Assembly: GCA_028753945.1 (NCBI GenBank)
Contig: JAPNXP010000008.1
Location: forward strand, 1,054,001 to 1,118,000
DNA: 64,000 nucleotides
Reading direction: 5' to 3'
DNA from: Hexactinellida sp. DTS-2022
Taxonomy: Eukaryota; Porifera; Hexactinellida
Shown here piece after piece: positions 1 through 10,786 of the stretch. Numbering within the stretch: the stretch's first letter is position 1; each line of letters begins with the position of its first letter. The position numbers and the translations under genes are program-made. Under the pieces are notes generated by a model. That model saw nothing but the letters and a program-made list of their open reading frames with translations. It did not search any database and was not told the origin of the DNA.

Positions 1-170
1 AATTTTAGTGATTACATCATCGTGCGATAATGAGTAAGCATATTGGCAATCTGGTGAGACCACCATGTCCGCATCATTAATGTGATGTTCTATTAAATTT
101 TCAGATTTTTATCTCTTAGAGGGCGGGAATTATGTGCGATTAAATCTACCACATTTGATATTGTATATGT
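1..170. repeat. Dispersed repeat, inverted copy of 5720-5880
   Basis: This stretch matches, in reverse complement, the interior of the 769-bp TIR element at 5454-6222. Shared tracts include one around 'gataatgagtaagcatat' and one around 'gtccgcatcattaatg'. It is probably a fragment of that element family cut by the window edge. No coding potential is seen. Confidence 0.6.
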
Positions 171-239
171 AAGTATGATGTGATTATTACTTTATCCCTC
201 CATCTTTCGTTCGTTCTATTGCTCAAATTACTATTGTTA

Positions 240-700
240 ATACATTGACAGATCCAATGAGACAAACATTGGCTGACAGTATTGGTCTCCAAAGAATACA
301 CTTACGACCAACTAATTTTCACGTTAGAACAACAACGAGTTGTTACTATCGACTCGTATCTTGCGTAAGAATATGCAGGATCGGTTTAACCTCAGGATAG
401 TACCTGTATTGGCTGATGGCAATTGTTTCTTTAGGACACTGTCTCATATAATATTTGGTGATTAAAGTGAACATCATGTCCGCATTTCACTATTAAATAC
501 TTTTAAACAGAGTAATTAGTTTGCTGCTCTTTGTGGTTTGTAACTTTATATTGTAATTACAATCCAAGAGCGTTTAAATGCAATGAGGTTGAACTATACA
601 TGGGGAACTGTAAATGAAATATAATTGATTATCCTTGGTATTTTAGCCAATGCAACTGATCAAGATCCTTCTAACTGGGTAATAACTGACGTAATGAAAA
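240..700 (+). pseudogene. Decayed OTU-type cysteine protease domain relic
   Basis: One frame near 395-465 reads VLADGNCFFRTLSHIIFG, which is the OTU catalytic signature (acidic residue, G-N-C with the nucleophile Cys, then a helix). A stop follows at once, and the next residues still look OTU-like (EHH..R). About 120 bases later the residues NYTWGTVNEI resemble the conserved WG..EI segment of OTU domains. Several stops and frameshifts separate the pieces, so it is dead. OTU domains cleave ubiquitin from proteins; in invertebrate genomes they often ride on transposons, and a second OTU domain lies in the Ginger-like element at 42.2-43.1 kb. It could instead be a broken host OTU gene. Confidence 0.55.
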
Positions 701-1890
701 TACTCTAGATATACCTACAATCCAATTTTTGTTCCTAAATATACTTGATTGTGCTTTTTCACATTATTGGTTTTTCAGGACCTTCATCTAATAATTATGA
801 TGCAGTTTATTTTTTGCTATAGTTCTATCAAGCTATTATTTTTAGTTAGATATTAACTTGTAACAAAGTTTTAACAAGTTGTTTGAGTATATAAAGTGTC
901 TGTGTTCACCTGGTTTGTAGCAAGTGTCTGCGTAATTATTACCTTATATTTGTATGGGGTATGTTACCTGGCTTGCACAAGTGTCTGTGTAACCAATTAG
1001 GGTGCTTGGCTTGCACAAGTGTCTGTGTGTTCACCTGGCATGTGTAATATACTCGAATAACATTTACTATTATTTCCACAATTATGGCTGATTGTGGTGT
1101 GTCATAAGTGCACATACTGATTCTAATCAGCAACCCTGAGGGAATGAATTAAAAGTGATTAATAGTTTAGTAAAGTTTTTAATTAGAAAATCGAAAGTAA
1201 ACATAATAATAAAGGAATCTAATGAGAAAGTCCAGAGATTAGGTTCTTCGGGAGAGCGAGGATTCTCATTAGTTGTTGGAGCAATCTCCCCATCCTGTTC
1301 GACCCTGCGATTTCTTTTGATGGAGGATCTTTTCCTAAAGTAGATTCACTAGCTGCTCTTTCTCCTTCATAAACTCCTCCACCTCTTTAATACTTTTGTT
1401 ATTACGGATCTTCTAAAAGTCAGATAATCAAGAATTTGTAATGATGTGTTATAGGTAAGACCGCTTACCGGAAATTTTCTTAACTGTTTGAGCAAATCAC
1501 TTTCTTTTAGATAATTGAAGACTTCCTTATTCTTCACAAAATTCCTTGATTTAAATCAGCTCTTAGTGTTGCGAATATTGTTCTCGTAAACCTATTTCCA
1601 TTGTTATTATTATTATTATTATTAAATTCTTACAAAAGTATTTATTTAATTAATTAATTAAATTAATTTATTTTCAACATTTGACACATTAAGGAAAGGT
1701 ACTAAGAATAGGACCAATCTAAACTCATTGCATATTAGAATTTCATTTTTAAACAACAGTATAACTGACTAAATGAGTCTGTTTACTCGCACATAAGATC
1801 TAATCAAACAAACTTTACAACAATTCATTGGTTGAATCTATTATGATATTTAATTCACATCACTAATAAATCTAACGAAAATGGATTAAA
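700..1890. other. AT-rich stretch with minisatellite and simple repeats
   Basis: At about 900-1045 there are three imperfect copies of a unit containing 'caagtgtctgtgt' and 'acctggcttg'. At 1605-1625 lies an (ATT)n run, followed by TTAA-type repeats to about 1675. Between 1330 and 1575 the minus strand has a possible decayed coding stretch (asparagine and lysine rich, reading NKEVFNYLKESDLLKQL), which I could not identify. Nothing else is supported. Confidence 0.5.
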
Positions 1891-1894
1891 GCGC

Positions 1895-2275
1895 TCATTG
1901 GGAAAAAATCCAAATTGAAGTTGTGCAGACAGCAATTTCTTTTGGAGGCACTATCAATTATCCAACCACCAAATGTAGTGCCTCCAAAGGGAAATGCGTC
2001 GGCACAGGCTGCAATTTTGTATTTTATTTATTAATATATTTCTCCGTAGGCGGTGCCCCGGCCAGAGCTTTTAGTTGATGGGCTGAAATTTGGTTGTAGG
2101 TGCGGAGAGACCGTCTAATTTGCACATGGGGTTACGATTTTTGATTAACAAATTTTGGACAAATTTTGGACTTATCCCCCAATTTTTCTTTCCCCTTTGG
2201 ATTTATCATAAAATCTGCGTCTGATGGGAGAAGTAAAATATTAATTTAGGGTTTCATTCATGTCATAAATGGGAG
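1895..2275 (-). repeat. R1 repeat unit, inverted copy, left part (with hairpin)
   Basis: This is a reverse-oriented copy of the repeat that is tandem at 15.5-20 and 55.4-64 kb. It starts with the degenerate hairpin module (arms around 'ggaggcactat' and 'agtgcctcc'), then the conserved blocks 'gtgccccggccagagc' and 'atctgcgtctgatggg'. It breaks off in 'cataaatgggag' where the element at 2276-4618 is inserted, and resumes at 4619. Confidence 0.75.
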
Positions 2276-2412
2276 CTAGCTCACAGTGGTTCAACCTATG
2301 GAAATAGGAAAAAATTTCAGGTTGTATTTTGACCTCAATTGGAGTTAAATATAATGTAGAGATCCTAATAAGGTTGTTCTAATTAATTTAGAGAATTTAT
2401 ATTGGTAAGTAT

Positions 2413-2971
2413 CAGGGTTGGGTTCAAGTACAATTTACTTAAGTACTTCTGTAATTAAGTACATTTTTTGAGTACTTGTACTTGTACTTAAGTACTTTCA
2501 CCATTTTTCCGTTGTACTTGTACTTGAACTTAATTACTTTCCTCATTTTTCTAAAGTACTTGCACTTGTACTTGAGTACTTGTTACTCGTGACTTTTTTA
2601 TCATTCAATATATTTCCAACACACATCATTGATGTTCCTCAAATGAGTCAAATCCCATCTCAAATAAAGTAGTGTTTCTTATACTTAGTATATTAGGAAT
2701 TGTGTTCATGTCAAGGACTACTGCTACTTTCAATTAAATAGATTTGGATGATACTATATAAACTATGTATTTAGCAATTTCTGCTATTAGTACGAGAGAT
2801 TTATCATAAGAGCTTGGGTACTCAAGTACTTTCGTAATTTTTTCATTGTACTTGTACTTGTACTTAAGTACTTTAAGTTTACCTGTACTTGTACTTGTAT
2901 TGTACTTGAATATCTGAAAAGTAGTAGTACTTGTAATTAAGTACTTTCAAATGTACTTGAACCCAACCCTG
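2413..2971. mobile_element. hAT-type MITE with CAGGGTTGGG ends
   Basis: Terminal inverted repeats begin CAGGGTTGGGTTCAAGTAC at the left and are mirrored at the right end. They are flanked by a perfect 8-bp target duplication GTAAGTAT (2405-2412 and 2972-2979), typical of hAT. The interior is mostly variants of 'gtacttgtacttaagtact' and has no transposase. Its ends resemble those of the split MITE at 15094-20332. Confidence 0.85.
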
Positions 2972-3954
2972 GTAAGTATTAAAGTCGGTTTCGGAAAAAT
3001 TATATTCCTCTAAAAACTGCCGAGTGAAATCAGCGAGATTTTCACATGATTTAAATAAATCAAAGGCTTCCTTGTTATTCATTCAAGGCTAATTAATTAA
3101 AATGATTAAAATTATAGTAAGCATATATTACGGTAAGATAATGTTTTAGCATTAAGTTTTTAAATTAAGCGAATTAACAAAATATTTAATCACGATGACG
3201 CATGATTCACGCGATGAGTTAGTATTTGGTGAATGTTTTGACCGACAGGTAGATATTATTTCTCTCCACATCTGGTTGAATTTAGAACTAATTATCAAAA
3301 ATATTGGGTAAGTTGTGGCAAATTAGTCGATTTCGGGATTTATAAAGGTGAAATTGCCTCATAGCCCCATAAATGGTGTGAATCCTTTCCAAAAACTAGA
3401 ATTTTTTCCCGAGGCACGTAAATAACCCTATATACAATAAATGTGCTTAGGGATTGATTATAGGAATAAATTCTGGACATGGAAACATAAATTTACGTTC
3501 ATATTTGTGGAAATTCACTATCGAAACCGGCGGATTAAAAGAGACAAATTTTACACTTGGGTCAACTTGTGGCAATCTGGAATTAAGACTATTCGATTCT
3601 ATATTGAATAAGCTTTCAAATGTAACCGGTGGTATTACTCGCAACCTAACGCATCGAAATTGCGGTAACAGAGAATAAGAGATCGGACAGGGAGAACAAT
3701 TGAAAGAGGACAGGGCGAGAAAATAGGTTTCACAGAAAAACGACTCAATTATCTACTTATAGTTTCTTCCATTAAATAGCTGAGAAAAATTGGTCTAAGT
3801 GAAATTACTAATAAATACATTGTATTGCCTGGGAAAAGTTAATGACAACAAACAGGACTATGCTCTGATATCATTTTGTAGGCTGATGGAAAAACATTAT
3901 TATGCTAAAATTCAAAGTCCATAATCCAATCAAATAGACATCTCAGGATATTAG

Positions 3955-4105
3955 TTTAGTGAAGGTCGAAGAAAATTCGTTCCAGGAAATCTTGCCTTGA
4001 AAATATCTTACCAAGACAACATCAGAGACGTTATTGTTCGTTTAGGAGAGTTTAGTGAGTATGGTAAACTTCACTATAGGCTACTAACTCAAAACAAATG
4101 CAAGT
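3955..4105 (+). pseudogene. RAG1/Transib-like transposase C-terminal remnant
   Basis: The frame here reads ALKISYQDNIRDVIVRLGEF. It aligns with ARKTSFEDNIIDIFARL near the C-terminus of the larger RAG1-like pseudogene at 26.5-27.7 kb, and with the region just after the catalytic Glu of vertebrate RAG1. Only about 35-40 codons are recognisable; stops and frameshifts lie upstream. Its place near the right CACAGTG end of the element at 2276-4618 supports the call. The identification rests on this short alignment made by eye. Confidence 0.5.
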
Positions 4106-4231
4106 CTCTCAAACCTCAAAGCACTGAGAAATCCGAACAAGATATAATTTTTACAGCTTATTGTTGGATAGTGACTCACTACTCTAACTTACTTTATATT
4201 TATAGTTTCCACATACTATTTACTATATTTA

Positions 4232-4600
4232 ACGGATCTTTCTCGAAAGGAAATGACTATTTCCCATGATAATAAAATTTGCACAATTTTATGATGACGT
4301 CATAGCCAATAAACCTGAAGCCATACAAATTATCTGACTTGACCAATCGGTGTATTAGGGGTAAATCCCGGGTAATAGACTATCCACCGATAATCATTTA
4401 GTGGGTCTATCTCGAAAGGAAATGCCTACTTCCCATGATAATAACATTTATCCAATTTTATGATGACGTCATAACCAATAAACCTGAAGCCATATAAATT
4501 TTCTGACTTGCCCAATCGATTTATGATGGCCCATATACTATATACCGATAATACATTTAGTAGGTCTAACTCGAAAGGAAATGCCTACTTCCCCTGAATT
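4232..4600. repeat. Tandem repeat, period about 165 bp, with CRE-like sites
   Basis: Two full copies and one partial copy start with 'ctcgaaaggaaatg' at 4242, 4411 and 4570. The two complete copies each contain ATGATGACGTCAT, a perfect TGACGTCA palindrome (the CREB/ATF site). The repeats lie just inside the right end of the 2276-4618 element and may be its subterminal repeats. Confidence 0.75.
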
Positions 4601-4618
4601 GACCATTTGAACCACTGT

Positions 4619-4888
4619 GGGAGTTGAAATTTCTTTGTTTACTCACACTTCAGTTTCATTAAAACTGTTAAATCTAATTCCATTCTTTCAACTTGTAATA
4701 AATATATTGATTTAACTTGTTAAATCTCTCTTTATTGTTTCAACTTGCGATAATTATTTTGATTTAACATGTGAATTCGATCTGGCTTCTATATAATTGT
4801 AGTATTACTATACAATGGATTATAACAAATTAAATTAAATAAGGAATTCGTTCACTTAACTCAACCCACCATGGATAACATTGCAAAA
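4619..4888 (-). repeat. R1 repeat unit, inverted copy, right part
   Basis: This continues the R1 copy interrupted at 2275. In reverse complement it matches the blocks around 17160-17420, including 'tgagtaaacaaagaaatttc' and the tracts 'aagttgaaacaat' and 'gcaatgttatccatgg'. No coding potential is seen. Confidence 0.7.
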
Positions 4889-4974
4889 ACTAAATAATTT
4901 TAACTAGTATATAAGTCATATAATATATATGTATATGGGATACGGACATATGACTACATGGACAAATGGCTACA

Positions 4975-5303
4975 GACAAATGGGTACACGCAAAAGCAAA
5001 ATACTCTTGTGTGTACTCAATCCATGGGAACTTCATATACCAGTCGAGTTGAAATCGTTTCCCAGTCCCATTACGAGTAGGAAAAACAGAAAGCTCTGGC
5101 TGGTATAGGTTGTCAGTTAATGTTTTTGAAACATCGAAAGGTCTTACTATGTCAAAAATTTGTAATTCTGGCTGAAACACTAATACTGGAGGATCAACCT
5201 CAAATTCTTCGAAATCAATGGTTTGACCCAATTCACTTCCTGTGGTGTCGTCTAAATATGACTGAAATACAGGGCTTTGTTCTTCCACGTCTACACAACT
5301 CAT
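4975..5303 (-). pseudogene. TTF-type zinc-finger hAT transposase, N-terminal fragment
   Basis: An open frame starts at an ATG at 5303 and reads an acidic N-terminus. It continues through PYQP-like and FP..G..RFQLDWYMKFPWIEYT to FAFAC, the pattern of the TTF-type zinc finger that precedes the DDE domain in ZMYM-like hAT transposases (W-Y-..-F-P-W-..-E-Y, then Cys). The rest of the transposase is absent: the frame runs into AT-rich sequence and stops at 4890. It sits just upstream of, and facing away from, the TIR element at 5454. Whether the breakpoint is a deletion or an exon end cannot be told. Confidence 0.6.
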
Positions 5304-5453
5304 TGAGCAGGAGGAAATACTTTACCAAGCGAAAGTTGTCTTTTGGACATGATGAAATTTGAAATGTGCGACTAAAATTTAACGTACAATAGCGTTTAAT
5401 TAATGAAAATCTTGAATCCCCAAATAATGCAAGAGCTAATAATAATAATAATA

Positions 5454-6222
5454 TAGTACACCCTCGCTAATCCGAACAGGAGAAACCAAAATATTTTTCT
5501 AATAAATGTGGGAAAAAATCGTAAATCTATACTATTAATATATATTTGTTTGTATGTTCCGAGTTGATTAAAGAAACTGGACGGTTTCCAAATGTGATTT
5601 TTGGTATATATAATAGGGGTAACTTTTGGCACCCGCCAACAAGTTGAGGTTTCCACTAAAAATTTATCACACCTCGACAAGTTATCAAGTCATTGTCACA
5701 TTTCGAGAACCCTGAAAATTCACTTAATCGCACATAAATCACGCCCTCTAGGAGATAAAAATCTGAAATTTAATATTAATACAACATGGACATTAATGAT
5801 GCGGACACATTGGTCACATCAGATTGACGATATGCTTACTCATTATCGCATGATGACGTAATCACAAAAATTTCACATTATTAATTTGACTATTTTAGGC
5901 CTATTTACGCTTTATAATCAATATTAGCAGTATATAAACCACAAACCAACCGCGAAGCATTCGGTGTGTGGTTGTGTTCTGCCGCGAAGCGACCTAGCAA
6001 GCGAAGCGCGCTAGTTGCAATGAAAGTATAAAAATAAGTCTTCAGGCAAGTATTTTATGGAGTACACTATATGTTTCATGCGGATTAACAAGGTTTGTAC
6101 AATTTTTGGTTTGGATTATCGAGATTCTCATTTATAGATGCCCATCGAAAATGCACTATTTCACTAATCTGAACAGATCTTTGAATCGGAACACCTCTGT
6201 TCGGATTAGCGAGGGTGTACTG
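5454..6222. mobile_element. TIR element with 27-bp ends (Tc1/mariner-like superfamily), no transposase
   Basis: The ends are inverted repeats containing ACACCCTCGCTAATCCGAA, identical over about 26 bp, flanked by TA on both sides (5452-5453 and 6223-6224). Length is 769 bp. No transposase frame is visible. Degenerate single ends of the same family occur near 22345 and 55326. The TA duplication suggests Tc1/mariner/pogo mobilisation. Confidence 0.75.
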
Positions 6223-6516
6223 TAATAATAATTAATAAAAGAGATACTAGTGATTTATTAAACAATATAATTTGAATTATATTTATCACACACATTGATC
6301 GATAAAATATGATTATTTCATAATTAGCATTAAAATCTAGAACTAAGTGATTTGATATTCATGTTCTCCCTGTTGCTTAATATGTTGTTTTCGAATATTA
6401 GATTGAGTAGCAACCTAATCATAGCAACTTTCAATAAAAACTACCATAATAACAAGACACAATACTCATTTAAACATTCTGGCAGGCTGTAACTGAACAA
6501 AATACTTGCACCCCCT
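6223..6516. other. Unannotated AT-rich spacer
   Basis: Noncoding AT-rich sequence between the TIR element and the MULE target duplication. I see no gene, repeat or RNA. Confidence 0.5.
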
Positions 6517-6675
6517 GAATTAAAGAATTATTCCCACCTCGCCTACTGCCGTTTCGCCTACTAACAGTAATATAGTGCCATTTCGCCTACTAATTGTGAA
6601 TGGTAATCTAAATCATTATGTTTATTAATGTAGATTTCAAAAGAAGAATAAGTATTAGAATATGAAATTAGCCCT

Positions 6676-7907
6676 TTAAAATATTGTATGGAAAGATATA
6701 CCGCTCACAAATTCACTGAGAGTTATTGTGTTTGTTAAGAATTTTTCTTTAAGATTTTGTATCCTCTTATCCTTCTGTATATCTTTGTTTGCTCTCCTTG
6801 GTGGTTTTGCACCACTTGCTAGTTGTGCTAGGGTCACCTCTGTATCTGCCTGTTCTTGTTTGAACAATGTCACTATTTCGAAGACATTAGGATGCGCTTC
6901 AACTTATTATGCCAGCCCTCTAAGTGGTTGTTCGTTCTTGGGGTGTGTACTTCGAGCTCAAACACATTCCATAAGGTTGGTGGAAATGGACCTACTAACC
7001 ATGTGTCTTCAAAATATTTCTTGAATTAATTGATTCCCATATGAACATGAAGACCTGACTTAATATCTTGCCAAGCGAGTCGCACTAGATGCACGGGTAT
7101 AAATGCAAGTGCAGCTGTTTTTCGAAAGAATTGGCCTATTGACTCATCTTCTCTGTATGCAATTTGAAGACCCAATGTATTCAGTTTCCTATTTATGGCC
7201 TGTGTAAAATGAAAAAAACAGCCCCTCACCTTAGTAAGTGGAAAAGCTAGCTGAATTGCCTGTATCAGAGCAATCTCAAAATCTGTAACAACCTCAGTGG
7301 GTCTAAGGTTGAAACCTATCTCTCCAGCCTTGAGTATGAGAAGCTCCAATGCACGGAGATAAAGAATTCTTGACTTTCCTGGAAGGAGACAGTATACGAA
7401 AGGAAATTGCTTTCCATTCTTAAAGGCGTGCAATGTGAAAATTTGATAAAATATACTTGGGCATGTTTGAAATGTACCGTCCATATAGATTATGTCAGCA
7501 TTTGATAGATTTTTGATAGACAAGTTGTCAGATGTTGTAAAGATGACCATCCTATCATTTTCATTACTATCTTCTATCAGCAAGAATTGCTCCCCCTTAT
7601 GGGTCCTCGTCCATTCACCTTCGAAATGGATCTCACTTCTGTATTTTGGTAGTGGTGGTACCCGTTCCCTTCGAATCCTATACAATACAGACTTGATTGA
7701 TGGAAAGGTAGGAAGGTGAGCTGCTACTATATCACGATTTTCTTGTGTCGAAATTTCTACCATATTCTTCTGGTAGATAGATGGAATAGGATCAACAGTC
7801 TCTTTCACGATTATTTTCATTTTATCTATTGATTTAACTGTAGACTGCCTAACTGATACACGTTGAAACAGGATAAAAACTTGTCGATCAAATAATTCAA
7901 ATTTCAA
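6676..7907 (-). pseudogene. MULE transposase, catalytic and C-terminal part, with a stop and a frameshift
   Basis: The first frame (7907-7026) contains the MULE core: IYMDGTF (first catalytic Asp), a stretch ending FVYCLLPGKS, VVTDFE (second Asp) and RGCFFHFTQAI (the C..H region before the catalytic Glu). It ends at an in-frame TAA at 7026-7028. The same frame then continues FEDTWLVGPFPPTLWNVF and TNNHLEGWHNKLKR, the typical MULE C-terminal signature, down to about 6876. A one-base shift there leads into the last 65 codons ending at 6676. The family cuts and pastes DNA and makes 8-10-bp duplications, as seen at this element's ends. Confidence 0.85.
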
Positions 7908-8489
7908 GAAAATTCGGATTTAGACATTGTTTTGTACTCTCTATTGATTTCTTTCAAGAAATCAAATTTTTTGAGAAATTGTTATGATGACGTAGCATAA
8001 AAGTGAACTGCTCCACTTGCCTGCAACTTGCTTTTGTAAATTCTAAATGTTATAATTTCACCGTAGATATACCCGAAATAAGATATTAGACTAAATAATA
8101 TCTATTTAGTGTATTTGGTTTGACTAATACAAGAGTTGTGATAAGTATAACTCAAATATATGTATTTTTTCGTAATCCATGGTTCGTCAAAAACAAATTT
8201 GTCGATTTTTTGAAAATCATGTAACTTTCGTTTAGTAAATCGGATTTGTTCAAATTTTGAGATCTGATAACTAATAAGATAGTCGTCATTGTTCAAGTTT
8301 AGAAACAAAGGATTACATACATGTTAACGGCGTTATATCGATTTAAAGGGAAAGTATGTGTCAGCACTTTTTGTCGAAATCCTCTTGTAAATTTCTCAAA
8401 AATTCTAGCATGTTGATATATTATTGTGCTCTTGTTGGATTTCAAATTAATAGGTTGTAGATATTAATTACAAAGAACTACAGGGTATG

Positions 8490-8741
8490 CTATTTTCCTG
8501 GAAATAACTCCGACAGTCTACGGTTAATGGAAATCATTTCCGCTTCATTTGATGGGTGATTGTGCTTATCCGCTCTGGTTGATAATATTGTCCCATCTAA
8601 ACTCGTTATTGATCCACCACAACTGCGATTCTTCGCACATCTCCAAAAGATGCGACCATCCCGACCTCTCCTGTTGATATTATAAATATATCCTTCATAG
8701 ACAAGTGCACGAGCACCTCGAGATGTAGTATCAAATTCCAT
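8490..8741 (-). pseudogene. FLYWCH zinc-finger segment of the MULE transposase
   Basis: The 83-residue frame has the FLYWCH pattern: F near residue 3, L-V-Y-E-G-Y at about 13-18, F-W-R-C at 31-34, C-G-G at about 40-42 and H-N-H near 60-62, giving the C2H2 ligands. FLYWCH fingers bind DNA and often form the N-terminal domain of invertebrate MULE transposases. It is separated from the catalytic frame by about 580 bp with stops, which could be an old intron or decay. The start at the ATG at 8741 is natural; the right TIR lies 150 bp upstream. I am sure of the domain, less so of how it joins the downstream frame. Confidence 0.75.
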
Positions 8742-8968
8742 AAGACAGAAATTAACCTTAAACCTTTGTTCTAAATTTTATTTATAATATTCACTATGTT
8801 ATTTGTATATATTAAACACCGAGAAGATTAGGCAACAATACCATTAATGTATTGTTGAGCGAAAACCTGCAACATTCTGTGATAAATCAATCAGTAGGCG
8901 AAATGGCACTATATTACATTTAGTAGGCGAATCGGGAGTAGGCGAAGCCGGAATAGCCCGAATTAAAA

Positions 8969-9470
8969 TAGCACCTCCTGTTGCACCCCCTATTTTGATG
9001 TGATAGTGCCGCCATTGGTTCCAAATACAATAAATACCTTCCATTATTGAGCACATTCTCATACAGGCTCGTTGCAAGCCAATTAATATTGGTGCGGCGA
9101 AGTGACGTCGAGTTATTGAATCTCAGTGTAACTTAAATTGTACCCGAATATTGATGCGGCCAGTTTAACTATTGTTGCGGTCAAGTCCACACCTGCTCCT
9201 TCGGGCATGTCATATATACTATGTGAATATTTTGACATTTACTAATATTTATGTCTAAGATTACCTAAACAAATTTAACCTTCTCTTATATGTGTTTTTC
9301 TTTATACGTACCTATATTATTTCTTACTCAAAATGTTTACTTATGATCATATTTATTAAGTCTACACCAACCGGCCAAAATATTTGAAATATAATTTGTA
9401 AACATAAATTCTAGTTTCTAGCAGAAAAGTAGCATCTTTAAATGATTCAACATGTTCACATAAAACAATG
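8969..9470. other. Unannotated sequence
   Basis: AT-rich stretch to the right of the MULE. The first 160 bases are less AT-rich than the rest and hold 'gaagtgacgtcgag'. I see no frame that I recognise and no paired ends. Confidence 0.4.
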
Positions 9471-9479
9471 TGTTAAGTA

Positions 9480-9880
9480 ATAATTTTGAATTTAGATGTT
9501 TATGGAGGTGTTAAATTCATTAAATATATAATTAGCTAATTAAATATATATATTTTAGTGCATCATGAGGCAATTAGAATATATAAATTAGGATTTCATA
9601 ATTTAATAGCACATGGTCGAATTAGTCTAGGTGCATAATTTCTAATCATTACGATTATTACAGCCACATTCCCGTTTGTGCCACAAGTGGCACGTGGGAG
9701 GGACACTTATGTAACTTCATGGATATTGAATAAAATGATTTAAAATCACAATCTTATGAAACTATAGCAAGACATTTAGTCATTGCAGAGTACTTAAACA
9801 GCAGTAAAGACGCTGAAAGAAGCACATAGTGCCGAATAAAATTCCTGTAGTTCAAATGCTTTTGGTTGCTTAGTGCACGT
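9480..9880 (+). repeat. Dispersed repeat R2
   Basis: Shares blocks with 39720-40165 (inverted), 47665-47880, 49795-50000 and part of 23260-23330. Conserved tracts are 'ggaggtgttaaa', 'ggtgcataatttc', 'cagccacattccc' followed by 'tgtgccacaagtggcacg', and near the end 'tgcttttgg'. No transposase is visible; the copies look like a nonautonomous family of about 400 bp. Confidence 0.65.
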
Positions 9881-10781
9881 ATATATATTTCTACTTTAAA
9901 ATTTAGTGACCAACATTTTGTTTATACGTACTAATAACTTGTAAAGAATATAATACTATACTGTTTAGTTAAATACCTCTCAATCTCTTGTAAATTAATG
10001 AACTCTTTAATAATAGATGATATTTACTAAATCAAAATAAATAACGCATCCCTCCCAATTTAATCGAAAAAGATGCATGATAAACAAGTAATTTATTTTA
10101 TGTTGCCCAATTGAACTAAAAAGAGAAAACAAATAAGCTACACACAAAATGCAATTAAAATACTCATAGTATAGGGTGATTGTAAGGGAAAATATGTAGG
10201 AAATACTTTCCATTAAAACAGAGTGCTTATATAACCAGAGTATCGCTTGCAGAGGAGTGTGTATAATATTATGAGCGTATTTCACAACTTCATAATAGGT
10301 GTGGATTTTCGTTATATTTGAACTTGTCCGAACAATCAACCTGAACAAAGAAAGAAAAATGTGCATACATTGCAGTTTGCAGAACAGCAATTCAAGAATT
10401 TCTCTCAAATTATTTTGTAACTAAGCGGTAATTTTGATCTCCAAAATTGATCGATCAGTGACGCAATCAAAATTTAAATATTCAACTAAACCACAAATGA
10501 GAACTCTATGGTATACATACAGTTAAATTTAAGAGATGCAGAGTCCAGACATTGTCAAACTAAATTCAAATCCAGTAATATAAATTGTAGATCGAATCAT
10601 TTTCAAGAGAAAGAGAAAGAAATCTGGGGATGTCAGGGAATGGCTTGCCCTCCCCGCTACATTCAACTACGCCTATGTATTTTATAATATTATTTAGGAT
10701 ACAGAAATATCAATAACTTATATGTAACATATATGATGATGACTCTCTGAATAGAATAAACACCACACAACTATCACTGGG
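9881..10781. other. AT-rich stretch without supported features
   Basis: A 133-codon minus-strand frame (10408-10007) is present but is rich in I, Y, L and F with no recognisable domain, so I do not call it. No repeats with partners elsewhere were noticed. Confidence 0.4.
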
Positions 10782-10786
10782 CTAAG

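Larger units (their letters stand above)
2276..4618 (+). mobile_element. RAG1/Transib-like element with CACAGTG ends
   Basis: The ends carry 13-bp inverted repeats CACAGTGGTTCAA (2282-2294 and reverse complement 4607-4619). The insertion splits an R1 copy: the left flank stops at 'aaatgggag' and the right flank resumes 'gggagttgaaatttc', which implies a 5-bp duplication GGGAG when compared with R1. On the left six extra bases (ctagct, part of the palindrome GAGCTAGCTC) lie between duplication and heptamer. A RAG1-like C-terminal coding remnant sits inside near the right end (3955-4105), as expected for a transposase-coding copy. The element is decayed and carries a nested hAT MITE. RAG1/Transib transposases are known to make 5-bp duplications. 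Confidence 0.6.
6526..8959 (-). mobile_element. Complete MULE (Mutator-like) element
   Basis: Terminal inverted repeats of about 65 bp (6526-6592 and 8894-8959) match almost throughout and contain the decamer TTCGCCTACT in tandem. They are flanked by a 9-bp direct repeat GAATTAAA(G/A) at 6517-6525 and 8960-8968, the duplication length of Mutator elements. Inside, on the minus strand, are a FLYWCH finger (8741-8490), a MULE transposase domain (7907-7026) and its C-terminal part (7025-6676). The element is 2434 bp and appears nonfunctional because of one stop and at least one frameshift. Confidence 0.9.

Noticed and set aside
10007..10408. 133-codon minus-strand open frame
   Set aside because: Composition (I, Y, L, F, S, H) is that of translated AT-rich DNA, with no domain, no splice context and no supporting neighbour.
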